A stretch of DNA of 6,698 bases from Calditrichota bacterium (GTDB lineage: Bacteria > Calditrichota > Calditrichia > RBG-13-44-9), in contig JAJRXE010000175.1 in the NCBI GenBank assembly GCA_024276455.1, forward strand, positions 1 to 6,698. Reading direction: 5' to 3'. The position numbers and the translations under genes are program-made. The notes beneath the pieces are model-generated. The model made no database searches, was not told where the DNA came from, and saw nothing but the letters and a program-made list of their open reading frames with translations. Positions 6,674-6,698 of this stretch are shown here, in pieces (position 1 is the stretch's first letter; every line of letters starts with the position of its first letter).

Positions 6674-6698
6674 GCCAGAGCAATTGGTTTCAGAAAAT

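Noticed and set aside
6653..6698. A promoter for the operon in the upstream leader.
   Set aside because: Only 46 bases are available, and no paired -35 and -10 elements are visible; the operon may also begin further upstream.

Overview
The window is one tightly packed block of six genes, all reading on the minus strand, so the transcript runs from high to low coordinates. In transcription order they are: a lipid-anchored solute-binding protein (6652-5345), two ABC-transporter permeases (5333-4464 and 4457-3648), an uncharacterised lipoprotein (3630-2311), a GH130 family glycoside phosphorylase (2279-1350), and a secreted protein of unassigned family (1272 to beyond position 1, so its C-terminus is missing). 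The gaps are 11, 6, 17, 31 and 77 bases. Most genes have a recognisable Shine-Dalgarno sequence, sometimes inside the end of the preceding gene, so this reads as one operon. I see no RNA gene, mobile element, CRISPR array or convincing plus-strand gene.

The locus looks like a carbohydrate-utilisation operon of the ABC (CUT1) type. The binding protein and the two permeases would capture and import an oligosaccharide. The GH130 enzyme has no signal peptide and would split the imported sugar in the cytoplasm, most likely a beta-mannoside by phosphorolysis to mannose 1-phosphate. The lipoprotein and the last secreted protein look all-helical and rich in tryptophan and tyrosine, in the style of (alpha/alpha)6-toroid carbohydrate enzymes. 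They are the best candidates for processing the polymer outside the cytoplasm. Their activities are not known to me. No transporter ATPase, no SusC/SusD pair and no regulator is present, so the ATPase is either shared with other loci or lies outside the window.

The organism is probably a Gram-negative bacterium. Two proteins carry lipoprotein signals, the Shine-Dalgarno sequences are classical, GTG starts are used, and base composition looks close to half G+C by eye. The protein style reminds me of the FCB supergroup (Calditrichota, Rhodothermota and relatives), but this is an impression and not a proof.

The least explained parts are the lipoprotein at 2311-3630, the truncated secreted protein at 1-1272, and a compact hairpin between the GH130 gene and the last gene.
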